DNA of 64,000 nt from JAVBUY01 sp031552735. GTDB taxonomy: Bacteria > Bacillota > Clostridia > Christensenellales > Aristaeellaceae. Positions 7,983 to 15,789 of the stretch are shown one piece after another; position 1 is the stretch's first letter; each line of letters opens with the position of its first letter. The stretch covers positions 34,515-98,514 of the forward strand of contig JAVBMF010000024.1 of NCBI GenBank assembly GCA_031552735.1, given 5' to 3'. The notes beneath the pieces were generated by a model. The model was not told where the DNA came from, made no database searches, and worked only from the letters and a program-made list of their open reading frames with translations. A program made the translations under genes and the position numbers.

Positions 7983-8957
7983 TTATAACATGCGCTCTGC
8001 TTTGGCCGAACGGCGCATCAGCGCGTCGATCGTGCGGGTCAGCGAAAACTCGCCGGTGCCCATCAGACCGGACGGTCGGAACAGCATCATCAGAATCAGC
8101 ACCAGCGAATAGATCAGCATGCGATAGTCGGAGAACGAGCGCAGCAACTCGGGCAGCATCGTCAGCACGATGGCCGCGATGATCGAGCCGGTCACCGAGC
8201 CCATGCCGCCCAGCACCACCATCACCAGATACTCAATCGACTTGGTGAAGGCAAAGTTCTTCGGGTCCAGCACGCCGACGTAATGCGCATACAGACCACC
8301 GGCGATGCCCGCAAAAAACGCGGCCAGCGTAAAGGCAAATATCTTGTAATAGGTGGTGGGGATGCCCGAGGCCTCCGCCGCCACCTCGTCCTCACGAATG
8401 GACAGGATGGCGCGACCGTGGCGTGACCGTCCCAACGTAAATATCACCGCCACGACCAGCACCATCACGATGAACGTGTAGGGGAAGTTGGTCAGGCGCG
8501 GGATGCCGCGCAGTCCGCGCGCGCCGCCGGTGATGTTCAGGTTGATGATGATCACGCGGATGATCTCGCCAAAGCCCAGCGTGATGATCGCTAGGTAATC
8601 GCCCTTTAACCGCAGCGCCGGGATGCCGATGATCAGGCCAAACAGCGCGGCAAAGATGCCGCCAATGATCAGCGCAATCGGGAAAGCGACCGTCTCTGGC
8701 AGACCGCTCTTGATGGTAAAGAGCGCGGCGGCATATGCACCGACGCCCATGAAGCCCGCGTGACCCAGCGCAAGCTGGCCCAGCATGCCGGTGGTCAGGT
8801 TCAGGCTGACCGCCATGATCACACTGATGCCGATGGTCAGCAGGATGCCCAAATAATACTTGGTGATAATGCCCGCCGAGATCAGCGCCGCGATAGCGCC
8901 ATAGAGCACCAGCAGCGCGGTCATGTTGATGAGATAGGATCGGAGTTGCTTCTTCAT
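7983..8957 (-). CDS. livM: Branched-chain amino acid ABC transporter permease LivM
   Basis: A 324-residue permease with about nine membrane helices. The family block ALRLKGDYLAIITLGFGEI, the EAA-type loop of LivM, is near residues 115-135, with SIREDEVAAEASGI further on. ATG at 8957 is preferred to a TTG one codon upstream. It follows livH by 10 bp and forms the channel with it. Confidence 0.95.
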   Translation of the reverse strand: MKKQLRSYLINMTALLVLYGAIAALISAGIITKYYLGILLTIGISVIMAVSLNLTTGMLGQLALGHAGFMGVGAYAAALFTIKSGLPETVAFPIALIIGGIFAALFGLIIGIPALRLKGDYLAIITLGFGEIIRVIIINLNITGGARGLRGIPRLTNFPYTFIVMVLVVAVIFTLGRSRHGRAILSIREDEVAAEASGIPTTYYKIFAFTLAAFFAGIAGGLYAHYVGVLDPKNFAFTKSIEYLVMVVLGGMGSVTGSIIAAIVLTMLPELLRSFSDYRMLIYSLVLILMMLFRPSGLMGTGEFSLTRTIDALMRRSAKAERML

Positions 8958-8967
8958 CAATTCTCAC

Positions 8968-9843
8968 CTACACTTTCTCGCTGGTACGCTTGCCGAGGAT
9001 GCCGGACGGTTTGACCAGCAGCACGACAATGAGGATGCCGAACACCACCGCGTCGGCCAGTTGCGACGAAACAAAGCCCTTGGTCATGCTCTCGGCAATC
9101 CCCATGATGAACCCGCCCAGCATAGCGCCCGGCAGAATGCCGATACCGCCCAGCACGGCGGCAATGAACGCTTTCAGGCCCGGCAGCGAACCCATAGTCG
9201 GCATGATGCTGGGGTACGCGGTGCTATAGAGTACCGCGCCGATAGCGGCCAGCGCGCTGCCCAGCGCGAAGGTTACGGAAATCGTGGTGTTGACATTGAT
9301 GCCCATCAGTTGGGCCGCGCCCATGTCCTCGGACACTGCGCGCATCGCCTTGCCCATCTTCGTGGTGCGCACAAAGGTAGACAGCGCCAGCATCAACGCC
9401 ACCGCAATGACGATGGTCAGCATCGTGGTAAAGCCGATCTTCAGGCTGCCGAGTTGGATCGGCGGCACCTTGAACACCTGCGGGAACGGTTTGGGATTGG
9501 GCGTGAAAATAATCTGCGACAAATTTTGCAGCAGCAGGCTGACGCCGATGGCGGTGATCAGCGAAGAGATGCGCGGCGAATTGCGCAGCGGCTTATACGC
9601 GATGCGCTCAATGGTGACGCCCAGCGTGGCGCACATCACCATCGCGGCAAGCACCGCGACCCAAAACGGCATGCCCGCCATGGTCATCAAGACCAGCGCG
9701 GTGTACGAGCCCACCATAATAATATCGCCGTGCGCAAAATTGATAAGCTTAACGATTCCGTATACCATCGTGTAGCCCAGCGCGATCAGCGCGTAAATGC
9801 TGCCGACATGCAATCCGTTGATGAACTGACTGAGAAAGATCAT
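8968..9843 (-). CDS. livH: Branched-chain amino acid ABC transporter permease LivH
   Basis: A 291-residue permease: LINFAHGDIIMVG near residue 34 and ERIAYKPLRNSPRISSLI near residue 90 are standard LivH blocks. It is separated from livK by 176 bp holding two strong hairpins, which suggests that livK mRNA is more abundant than the rest, a common arrangement for binding-protein genes. Confidence 0.95.
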   Translation of the reverse strand: MIFLSQFINGLHVGSIYALIALGYTMVYGIVKLINFAHGDIIMVGSYTALVLMTMAGMPFWVAVLAAMVMCATLGVTIERIAYKPLRNSPRISSLITAIGVSLLLQNLSQIIFTPNPKPFPQVFKVPPIQLGSLKIGFTTMLTIVIAVALMLALSTFVRTTKMGKAMRAVSEDMGAAQLMGINVNTTISVTFALGSALAAIGAVLYSTAYPSIMPTMGSLPGLKAFIAAVLGGIGILPGAMLGGFIMGIAESMTKGFVSSQLADAVVFGILIVVLLVKPSGILGKRTSEKV

Positions 9844-9925
9844 CCTGACACCGTCCCTTCGCGCACCAAAGCCCCTGTATCCTTATATGTTATATCATAT
9901 ATTGCGCATAATTGGAAGATTGGAA

Positions 9926-9957
9926 GAAGGGAAGAGAGATTCTTCTCTCTTCCCTTC
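9926..9957 (-). promoter_or_regulatory. Intercistronic hairpin between livK and livH
   Basis: A perfect 13 bp stem, GAAGGGAAGAGAG with its complement, around a 6-base loop. No T run follows on the minus strand, so it is more likely an mRNA stabiliser or partial terminator than a full terminator. It lies about 80 nt upstream of the livH start. Confidence 0.6.
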
Positions 9958-9988
9958 GTCAACGTGCGTGTGCAACTTGATCCCATTT

Positions 9989-10008
9989 GCATTGGCGAAA
10001 GCCAATGC
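9989..10008 (-). promoter_or_regulatory. Hairpin directly behind livK
   Basis: A perfect 8 bp stem GCATTGGC/GCCAATGC with a 4-base loop, 11 bp behind the livK stop. With the next hairpin it could protect the livK 3' end from exonucleases. Confidence 0.5.
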
Positions 10009-10019
10009 GCAACGCTTCA

Positions 10020-11204
10020 TTATTGCGGATCCTGCTGCTTGACGAAGGTCTGCTTGCCGCCGACGAACGTCATAATGAACGCGCTCTTGATCGGGTCGTT
10101 GTGGTCGTCGTAGGTGATCTTGCCGGTCACGCCCTCGACGTTGGTGTTCTTGATCGCAGCCACAACGTTGGTGAAGTTCTCTTCCGAACCGGCGGCCTTG
10201 ATGCCCTCGCACAGCACCAACGCGGCGTCATAGCCGGTGGCGTTGAACGCGCTGTAGGGCGCCTTGCTATACTTCGCCTCAAAGTCCTTGTTGAACGCCA
10301 TAACCTTCTCGGTGGTGGCATCGGACGCGAAGTGATCGGTGTAATAGAACTTGTTCTCCAGCATCGCCACGTCGGAGATTGTCTTTTCGATGCCGTTGAT
10401 GCCGTCAGCGCCCATGAACTTGGTGTCCAGACCGACTTCGGCAGCCTGCTGCACGATCAGCGCGGCGGGGCCATAGTAGTACGCGACATAGACCGCCTCG
10501 GGCGCCTTGGCCGCGATGTTGGTCAACTGGGCCTTAAAGTCCACATCGGCGGCGGTGCCAGCCTCATAGGCCACCACTTCCATGCCGTTGGCTTCAGCCT
10601 GCGTCTTAAAGGACTCGGCCAGGCCGGTGGAATAATCGTCCGCGTTGTCATAGATGACCGCAACCTTGGTCGCCTTCAGCTCATCCTTGGCGAAGTTGGC
10701 CATGGTGGTCGCCTGGAAGGGATCGAGGAAGCAAGAGCGGAAGTAGAACGACTTATCGGTGGTCACATCGTAGTTGGTAGACGACGCGGTGATCATCGGG
10801 ATGCCGATTTCCTTCGCCTGATCGCCAACTGCCAAGCTGGGCTTAGAGGTCACGTCGCCGATGATGGCGCAGACCTTGTCTTTTTCCACGAGCAGGTTAA
10901 AGGCGTTGATCGCTTCGGTCACATCGCCCTTCTCGTCATACCATACCATTTCCACCTGCTTGCCATTGATACCGCCGGCAGCATTCACCTGGGAAATGTA
11001 CAGATCCACACCTTCTTGCACGGCGATGCCGTACTGCGCCACTTCGCCAGTCAGCGGAGCCAAGCCGCCAATCTTGATGGTGCTCGCAGCCACAGGCGCT
11101 TCGGTCGCGGCGGGGGCTTCTTCTTTCTTCGTGCCGCAGCCAGCCAGGACAAGCAGCAGAGCCAGTACCACCAACATAACAGCTAAAATTTTCCAGTTTT
11201 TCAT
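10020..11204 (-). CDS. livK: Branched-chain amino acid ABC transporter substrate-binding lipoprotein
   Basis: A 394-residue type I periplasmic-binding fold protein with a lipobox (LLVLAGC), so it is tethered outside the membrane. Family blocks are IKIGGLAPLTGEVAQYG at the mature N-terminus, a long insertion VNAAGGINGKQVEMV, and IITASSTN at the ligand pocket. It is first in the liv operon with GGAGG 9 nt before ATG. The substrate is probably leucine, isoleucine or valine; related proteins bind other amino acids or amides. Confidence 0.93.
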   Translation of the reverse strand: MKNWKILAVMLVVLALLLVLAGCGTKKEEAPAATEAPVAASTIKIGGLAPLTGEVAQYGIAVQEGVDLYISQVNAAGGINGKQVEMVWYDEKGDVTEAINAFNLLVEKDKVCAIIGDVTSKPSLAVGDQAKEIGIPMITASSTNYDVTTDKSFYFRSCFLDPFQATTMANFAKDELKATKVAVIYDNADDYSTGLAESFKTQAEANGMEVVAYEAGTAADVDFKAQLTNIAAKAPEAVYVAYYYGPAALIVQQAAEVGLDTKFMGADGINGIEKTISDVAMLENKFYYTDHFASDATTEKVMAFNKDFEAKYSKAPYSAFNATGYDAALVLCEGIKAAGSEENFTNVVAAIKNTNVEGVTGKITYDDHNDPIKSAFIMTFVGGKQTFVKQQDPQ

Positions 11205-11270
11205 AGACCTTTTCCTCCCATCCTACTTTTGGTGGCTCTGGCGCTCATTCGTCAGGCCCCGATTTATGGA

Positions 11271-11304
11271 CAAAGGACGCAATGCTTTGTGTATGCGTCC
11301 TTTG
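11271..11304 (-). promoter_or_regulatory. Leader hairpin upstream of livK
   Basis: A perfect 11 bp stem CAAAGGACGCA/TGCGTCCTTTG with a 12-base loop, inside the roughly 120 nt leader predicted between the promoter at 11333-11361 and the livK start. No poly-T follows, so it is not a plain terminator. It may stabilise the mRNA or be part of an attenuation switch. Confidence 0.55.
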
Positions 11305-11332
11305 GCATCCCCTCTGTGATCCTTTGCGGTAC

Positions 11333-11361
11333 ATTATAACCGCACGTCTGTTCCAACGCAA
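11333..11361 (-). promoter_or_regulatory. Probable promoter of the liv operon
   Basis: Minus strand: -10 TATAAT (11338-11333) with a 17 bp spacer to a weak -35 TTGCGT (11361-11356). The weak -35 suggests an activator or a modest basal level. Confidence 0.6.
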
Positions 11362-11456
11362 GCATTATTTTGTGTTTTATACGATTTTTTTGCAAGAAAA
11401 CGGCTCCCCGGTGCGAAATGCCCGCACAAGCAGTGAAATTCCGTCTTTTCCGGTAC

Positions 11457-11506
11457 AAAAACCGTGCCGACGCGTGCGAAAATGTACGCGTCGGCACAGA
11501 TTTTTT
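11457..11506. terminator. Bidirectional terminator behind purH
   Basis: A perfect 12 bp stem GTGCCGACGCGT with its complement and a 10-base loop, flanked by T5 on the minus strand and T6 on the plus strand. It ends the GNAT-purH transcript about 190 nt behind the purH stop; copy F of the repeat lies in between. The 489 bases from 11205 to 11693 hold no gene: they contain the liv leader and promoter, this terminator and copy F. Confidence 0.9.
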
Positions 11507-11554
11507 GCATGAAAATACCTTGGAGATTCAAAAGGAATCGCGGACGTAACTGAC

Positions 11555-11693
11555 GGATCGCGGACCGCCCGGTCCGCAAGCCGGGATGCAGGGCCAGGAG
11601 GCCAGCCCGCGCGCGATGGAGCGTATCGGGACATACGTGACCGAGCGCGCGTGCGCAGCCGACAACGCCCTGCGCGCGGATCGCGGGCCGGGG
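11555..11693 (-). repeat. Post-stop structured repeat (copy F, divergent)
   Basis: GC-rich sequence filling the gap behind the purH stop codon. It carries the family hairpin CGTATCGGGACATACG and the downstream block GCGCAGCCGAC. Direct repeats GGATCGCGG(A/G)CCG lie at both ends (11555 and 11678), with a third imperfect copy at 11534. Its left half resembles part of the insertion at 51722-51902 (GCGATGGA-CGTATCGG), so it may be a composite. Confidence 0.5.
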
Positions 11694-13235
11694 TCAGTGC
11701 TTGAAGTGCCGCATGCCCGTAAACACCATCGCCATGCCATGCTGATTGCACACGTCGATAGACTTCTGATCATTGACCGAGCCGCCGGGTTGGATGATGC
11801 AGGTGATGCCAGCCTTGGCGGCAGCCTCCACACAGTCCTCGAAAGGGAAGAACGCGTCGGAAGCCAGCGCGGCACCTTTGACTTTCTCGCCGCTGCGCGC
11901 GATCGCCGCCTCGGTCGCCCAGATGCGGTTGACCTGTCCGGGGCCGATGCCCAGCGACTGTCCATTTTTCGCGATGGCGATGCCATTGGACTTGGTGTGC
12001 TTGACAATGCGCCAGGCCAACAGCAGATCGGCGCATTCCTGCGCAGTTGGCGCGCGGTCGGTCGCCACTGTCCATGGCGTTTCGGGCAGCAGTTGGTCGT
12101 TCATGCCCTGCACCAACAGACCGCCCGCCACCTTCTTCGCGTCGAACGAACCGGCGGGATACGCGCGGTGTGTGGTGTCCAGCTCCAACAGACGGATATT
12201 TTTCTTCTTGGTCAGAATATCCAGCGCCTCGGGTGTGAAGCCCGGCGCGACGATGATCTCCAGAAAAATCTCGGCCATTTGACGCGCGGTGTCGGCATCG
12301 ACCACCGCGTTGGTCGCCACAATGCCACCGAAAATCGATACGGGATCGGCCTCATACGCGATGCGATACGCCTCGGCCACGGTGTCGGCCAGTCCCACGC
12401 CGCACGGATTGGCGTGCTTGACCGCCACCACCGCCGTCGTGTCAAACTCGCGCAGCAAGTCCAACGCGCCGTTGGCATCGTTGATATTGTTGTAGGACAA
12501 CTCTTTGCCGTGCAGTTGCTTAGCGGCGGGCAGGCACCCGGTCACATCGCCGACCTCGCGGTAGAACGCCGCCGCTTGGTGCGGGTTCTCGCCATAGCGC
12601 ATGGGCTGCACGCGTTCGAAGGGCAGCGTCATCGTTTCCGGGAACGTTTCGCTGCCGGGCAGGTGTGCCCACAGGTACTGCGCGATCATCGCGTCATACT
12701 GCGCGGTGTGCGCGAACACCTTGTACGCCAACCGCCGCTTGGTCTCCAGCGTGATGCCGCCCTGATCCAGCTCGGCCAGTACGCCGTCATAGTCCGCCGG
12801 ATCGATCAGCACCGCCACGTCCTGCCAGTTCTTGGCGGCGGCGCGCAGCATGGTCGGCCCGCCGATGTCGATATTTTCGATCGCTTCCTCAAACGAAACG
12901 CCGGGCTTGGCGATGGTCGCGCGGAACGGATACAGGTTGATGACCACGATGTCGATGGGCGCAATGCCCAGCTCGGCGATCTGCCGCATGTGGTCGGTAT
13001 TGCCGCGCATAGCCAGCAGGCCGCCGTGTATCGCCGGATGCAGCGTCTTGACGCGCCCGTCTAGGCACTCCGGAAAGCCGGTGACATCGCTGACTGCCAC
13101 CACGGGCACGCCGCCCTTCTCCAGTGCGTCCATCGTGCCGCCGGTTGACAGAATCTCCATGCCCCGCGCAGCCAGCGTCTGCGCGAAGGCCACCACCCCA
13201 GTCTTGTCGGATACGCTGAATAGTGCGCGCGCCAT
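11694..13235 (-). CDS. purH: Bifunctional AICAR transformylase / IMP cyclohydrolase
   Basis: 513 residues, full length for PurH, catalysing the last two steps of IMP synthesis. The N-terminal MGS-like cyclohydrolase domain has SVSDKTGV, STGGTM and GRVKTLHPAIHGG. The C-terminal AICAR transformylase domain has RYGENPHQ and the Lys-His pair in KHANPCGVG, ending in IIQPGGSVND. The start MARALFSVSDK has GAAGGAGG upstream. It follows a GNAT gene by 23 bp and probably shares its transcript. Confidence 0.97.
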   Translation of the reverse strand: MARALFSVSDKTGVVAFAQTLAARGMEILSTGGTMDALEKGGVPVVAVSDVTGFPECLDGRVKTLHPAIHGGLLAMRGNTDHMRQIAELGIAPIDIVVINLYPFRATIAKPGVSFEEAIENIDIGGPTMLRAAAKNWQDVAVLIDPADYDGVLAELDQGGITLETKRRLAYKVFAHTAQYDAMIAQYLWAHLPGSETFPETMTLPFERVQPMRYGENPHQAAAFYREVGDVTGCLPAAKQLHGKELSYNNINDANGALDLLREFDTTAVVAVKHANPCGVGLADTVAEAYRIAYEADPVSIFGGIVATNAVVDADTARQMAEIFLEIIVAPGFTPEALDILTKKKNIRLLELDTTHRAYPAGSFDAKKVAGGLLVQGMNDQLLPETPWTVATDRAPTAQECADLLLAWRIVKHTKSNGIAIAKNGQSLGIGPGQVNRIWATEAAIARSGEKVKGAALASDAFFPFEDCVEAAAKAGITCIIQPGGSVNDQKSIDVCNQHGMAMVFTGMRHFKH

Positions 13236-13258
13236 ATGTGCCTCCTTCGTTCTCTTCG

Positions 13259-14065
13259 TCAAATATCCATGCCCGGGCAAACCTGCACGGTGTCCAACCA
13301 GTCAAACCTGAGTGTCTGCATCATCGCTAGCGCCGCCTGATTGCTCCGCTGTGCCTTCACGCGCATCGATACCGCGCCGCGCTGCACAAGGACATCTTTG
13401 GCATGCATCAGCATCGCGGTCGCGATGTGGTGCCGCCGCCACGCGGGCACAACATAGAGCATCTCCAGCACCGCTTCGCCCTCGCCGCCGGTCAGCAGGA
13501 TCTCACCCAGGCAGTCTTTGCCGCTATACACGCCGCACGCCAGAAAATATGGCAGCTCGATAGCCTCCTGCATCCACTCTGGCGCATGCAGCTCACCGCT
13601 CCATTTGTTTACGCGCACCAACAGCGATTCCACATCGGCGCGTGCTTCCAGAAGGGTATCGGCGATCTGCGTGCCCACCGGCGGAAAAAATGGCCGAAGC
13701 GACGGCGTCAGTTGCCAGCGGAACATGTCGATCCCATCGTTCTCGTCAAAACCCATCGCCTTGTAGAAATGCATCAATTCGATATCCTGCGGGTGGCACT
13801 GTCCCAGAATGCGCCCCGGCAGTTCCGGGCGCAGCGCGCGAATCTGCTTGGCGCGCGCAACCGCCGCGCCAAAGAGCATCTCCCGCGCGGCCGGGTGCGC
13901 GTCCAGATGCAGCAAAATGCGCAGCGGGCGCGCAGGCCAGCTCTCCTTGTCGATGGAAACGTGCAGCCAACTCTGGCCCAGTTCCACACCGGCCATGTCG
14001 TGCACTACAAAGCTATTTTCCCGCTCCGCCCCGTGCAGCGGCATCGGCGGATGATAGATCCTCAT
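13259..14065 (-). CDS. GNAT-family N-acetyltransferase
   Basis: 268 residues. The C-terminal half (about 170-265) is a GNAT domain: EMLYVVPAWRRHHIATAMLMHA is the motif A loop for acetyl-CoA, followed by AQRSNQAALAMMQTLRF. The N-terminal half is weakly GNAT-like, with FYKAMGFDENDG resembling motif B, so this may be a tandem GNAT with one active domain. Substrate unknown. CAGGAG lies 6 nt before ATG. It is transcribed with purH. Confidence 0.75.
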   Translation of the reverse strand: MRIYHPPMPLHGAERENSFVVHDMAGVELGQSWLHVSIDKESWPARPLRILLHLDAHPAAREMLFGAAVARAKQIRALRPELPGRILGQCHPQDIELMHFYKAMGFDENDGIDMFRWQLTPSLRPFFPPVGTQIADTLLEARADVESLLVRVNKWSGELHAPEWMQEAIELPYFLACGVYSGKDCLGEILLTGGEGEAVLEMLYVVPAWRRHHIATAMLMHAKDVLVQRGAVSMRVKAQRSNQAALAMMQTLRFDWLDTVQVCPGMDI

Positions 14066-14103
14066 GCTGATCTCCTGTCGTTGATGGTGCAATACCGGTT
14101 CTT

Positions 14104-14112
14104 ATTGTATCA
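14104..14112 (-). promoter_or_regulatory. Extended -10 promoter for the GNAT-purH unit
   Basis: Minus strand TGATACAAT, an extended -10 (TGN plus TACAAT), 38 bp before the GNAT start. No good -35 is seen at 17 bp, which is typical of extended -10 promoters. Confidence 0.5.
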
Positions 14113-14151
14113 CGACTTGCCGCCGCCAGCTACCAACAATTTGACACATGA

Positions 14152-14180
14152 TAAAAAAGAAAGGGGGCAGTCCCTTCCGG
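14152..14180 (-). terminator. Intrinsic terminator behind the guaA-like gene
   Basis: Minus strand GAAGGG with CCCTTTC around ACTGCC, then six T. It lies about 80 nt behind the stop codon; copy D of the repeat fills the gap. Confidence 0.7.
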
Positions 14181-14259
14181 CATATTCGCGCGGCTGTACA
14201 GGCAAACCGATGCTGCGCCGACACAGCGAGAGGGTGCTTATGGGCGATCTGGCCTGCCG
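14179..14259 (-). repeat. Post-stop structured repeat (copy D, right half)
   Basis: Directly behind the guaA-like stop. The plus strand reads GCTGCGCCGACACAGCGAG then AGGGTGCTTA, matching the right half of copies B, C and E. The left half and outer stem are absent, replaced by the terminator. Confidence 0.65.
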
Positions 14260-14260
14260 A

Positions 14261-15718
14261 CTAGCGCCAGGCAGCGTCCGCGTGCTTCGCGCGGGTAATA
14301 TCCACCATCACACGGGTAATGGAAGGGAGGGCCTGGGTGATGGCGTCGGCGGCTCGATCCTGCAAGTCATACGGCAGGCGCGCAGGCATCATGCCAGCGG
14401 CAGTTTCGGTCACCGCGCGCAGCAGCACAACCAGCTCCTCCGCGGACGCGCCGGGCGTAGAGGACAGCGCGGCATAATACTTCCACAGTTTGCGCTCCAG
14501 CCCGGCCACCGCGATCTCGCGCGTGAAAATTGCGTCGGCGGCAATCAGCGTATCGACGCGTTCCGCCGTCACCTCGCCAAAGATGCGCGCGGCCAACCCG
14601 GCCAGCGGGAACGGCTGGCGATGCAGCATGTCCTCGGGCATTTGCAGCAGCGCGCCCACCGCACGCACCTCATCTCGGAACAGCTCGTTCAGCGGCTCCA
14701 TCATGCGCATGGCACCGCAGCTGGCACCCTCGGCCTGCGCCTTGCGGCCGCCGACAATGATGTCGGTGTAGGTCGTGCCGTTGATGAGCAGTTTGCATCC
14801 GCCCAGCTCCTCAGCCGCTTCTTCCAGCGCGTGCATCACAACCGCGTGCACGGCATTCCGTTTGACCTCCATGTCGCTCAGGCCGTCCAGCGCGCCCAGC
14901 GTCTCGGCGCGCTTTTGCACGCAGTGCACCGGCAGCCCCAGCGCGCCCAGCTCGGCACACGACGCCTCCGCCTCGCCCTGTCGGAACAAGCCGGTATCGA
15001 CGAATACGCAATGCAGCCGCTCTCCGATCGCGGCATGCGCCAACAGCGCGCACACCGTCGAGTCCAGCCCGCCGCTGACCGCGCACAGCACCTCGCCATC
15101 CCCGGCAGCCTTGTGGATTTCCGCCTTCGCGCGCTCGGCAAACGCCTCGGTGAACCACCAAGGCGTGCAGCCCGCGACCTTCAGCGCAAAGTTGGACAGC
15201 ACCGCCAACCCGTCCGGGTCGTTTTGCTCAATCTGAAACTGAAGGCCGTACACCGGCTTGTCCTGGCGCGCGAAGCCTATGGTAAACCCCTCGGTTTTCG
15301 CGATGGGCACCGCGCCGTCGGGCAGCGCCAAGTGATGCACATGCTCCAGCCAGCGGTCGCCGGGCTCCACATTGTCAAACAGCGCGATATCGGCATAGCC
15401 GATTGGCGCGGTGCGCTGTGCGATCTCTTCTTCCATACGCCGTCCGCCCAGCACCTCGCACACCGTTCGTGCCGCGCTGCCCAGCGCCAGCACAGGCACC
15501 CCCATTTCCAGAATGCGCGCATCCAGCATTTGCGCCGCGCCGCGCCGCGCGTTGATGCCGCCCGCCAGTATAATGCCCGACGGGTTCTCCTGCTGCACGC
15601 CGCTGCTGTCGGTGCTGCCGGGAACTACCTTGCAATAAATGTGCTCATTGCGCAGCTTGTGCGCGATGATGCGGCTGAAGTCATGATCCATGTTGATGAT
15701 CAGCATCAGGTCACGCAT
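14261..15718 (-). CDS. Degenerate GuaA-like protein (class I amidotransferase domain plus PP-loop ATPase domain)
   Basis: 485 residues aligning end to end with GMP synthase. The ATP pyrophosphatase P-loop is intact (AVSGGLDSTVCALLAH), as are VFVDTGLFRQGEAE and EPLNELFRDEVR. The glutaminase domain lacks the nucleophile Cys (PVLALGSAART where GMP synthases have PV-G-C-G-Q) and the catalytic His (GLQFQIEQ for G-QFHPE). The lid loop KSHHNVGGLP is missing and PPATIEWE at the C-terminus, which binds XMP, is replaced by KHADAAWR. It may be an ammonia-dependent GMP synthase, but loss of the XMP site argues for another role. It follows a LarC-like gene by 71 bp. Confidence 0.75.
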   Translation of the reverse strand: MRDLMLIINMDHDFSRIIAHKLRNEHIYCKVVPGSTDSSGVQQENPSGIILAGGINARRGAAQMLDARILEMGVPVLALGSAARTVCEVLGGRRMEEEIAQRTAPIGYADIALFDNVEPGDRWLEHVHHLALPDGAVPIAKTEGFTIGFARQDKPVYGLQFQIEQNDPDGLAVLSNFALKVAGCTPWWFTEAFAERAKAEIHKAAGDGEVLCAVSGGLDSTVCALLAHAAIGERLHCVFVDTGLFRQGEAEASCAELGALGLPVHCVQKRAETLGALDGLSDMEVKRNAVHAVVMHALEEAAEELGGCKLLINGTTYTDIIVGGRKAQAEGASCGAMRMMEPLNELFRDEVRAVGALLQMPEDMLHRQPFPLAGLAARIFGEVTAERVDTLIAADAIFTREIAVAGLERKLWKYYAALSSTPGASAEELVVLLRAVTETAAGMMPARLPYDLQDRAADAITQALPSITRVMVDITRAKHADAAWR

Positions 15719-15789
15719 CGTTTTCCCCCTCTCGCTTTGGGCAGGCGGTTATCGCGGTATGTCTGTAGCATGTGCCAAACAGTGCTTGC

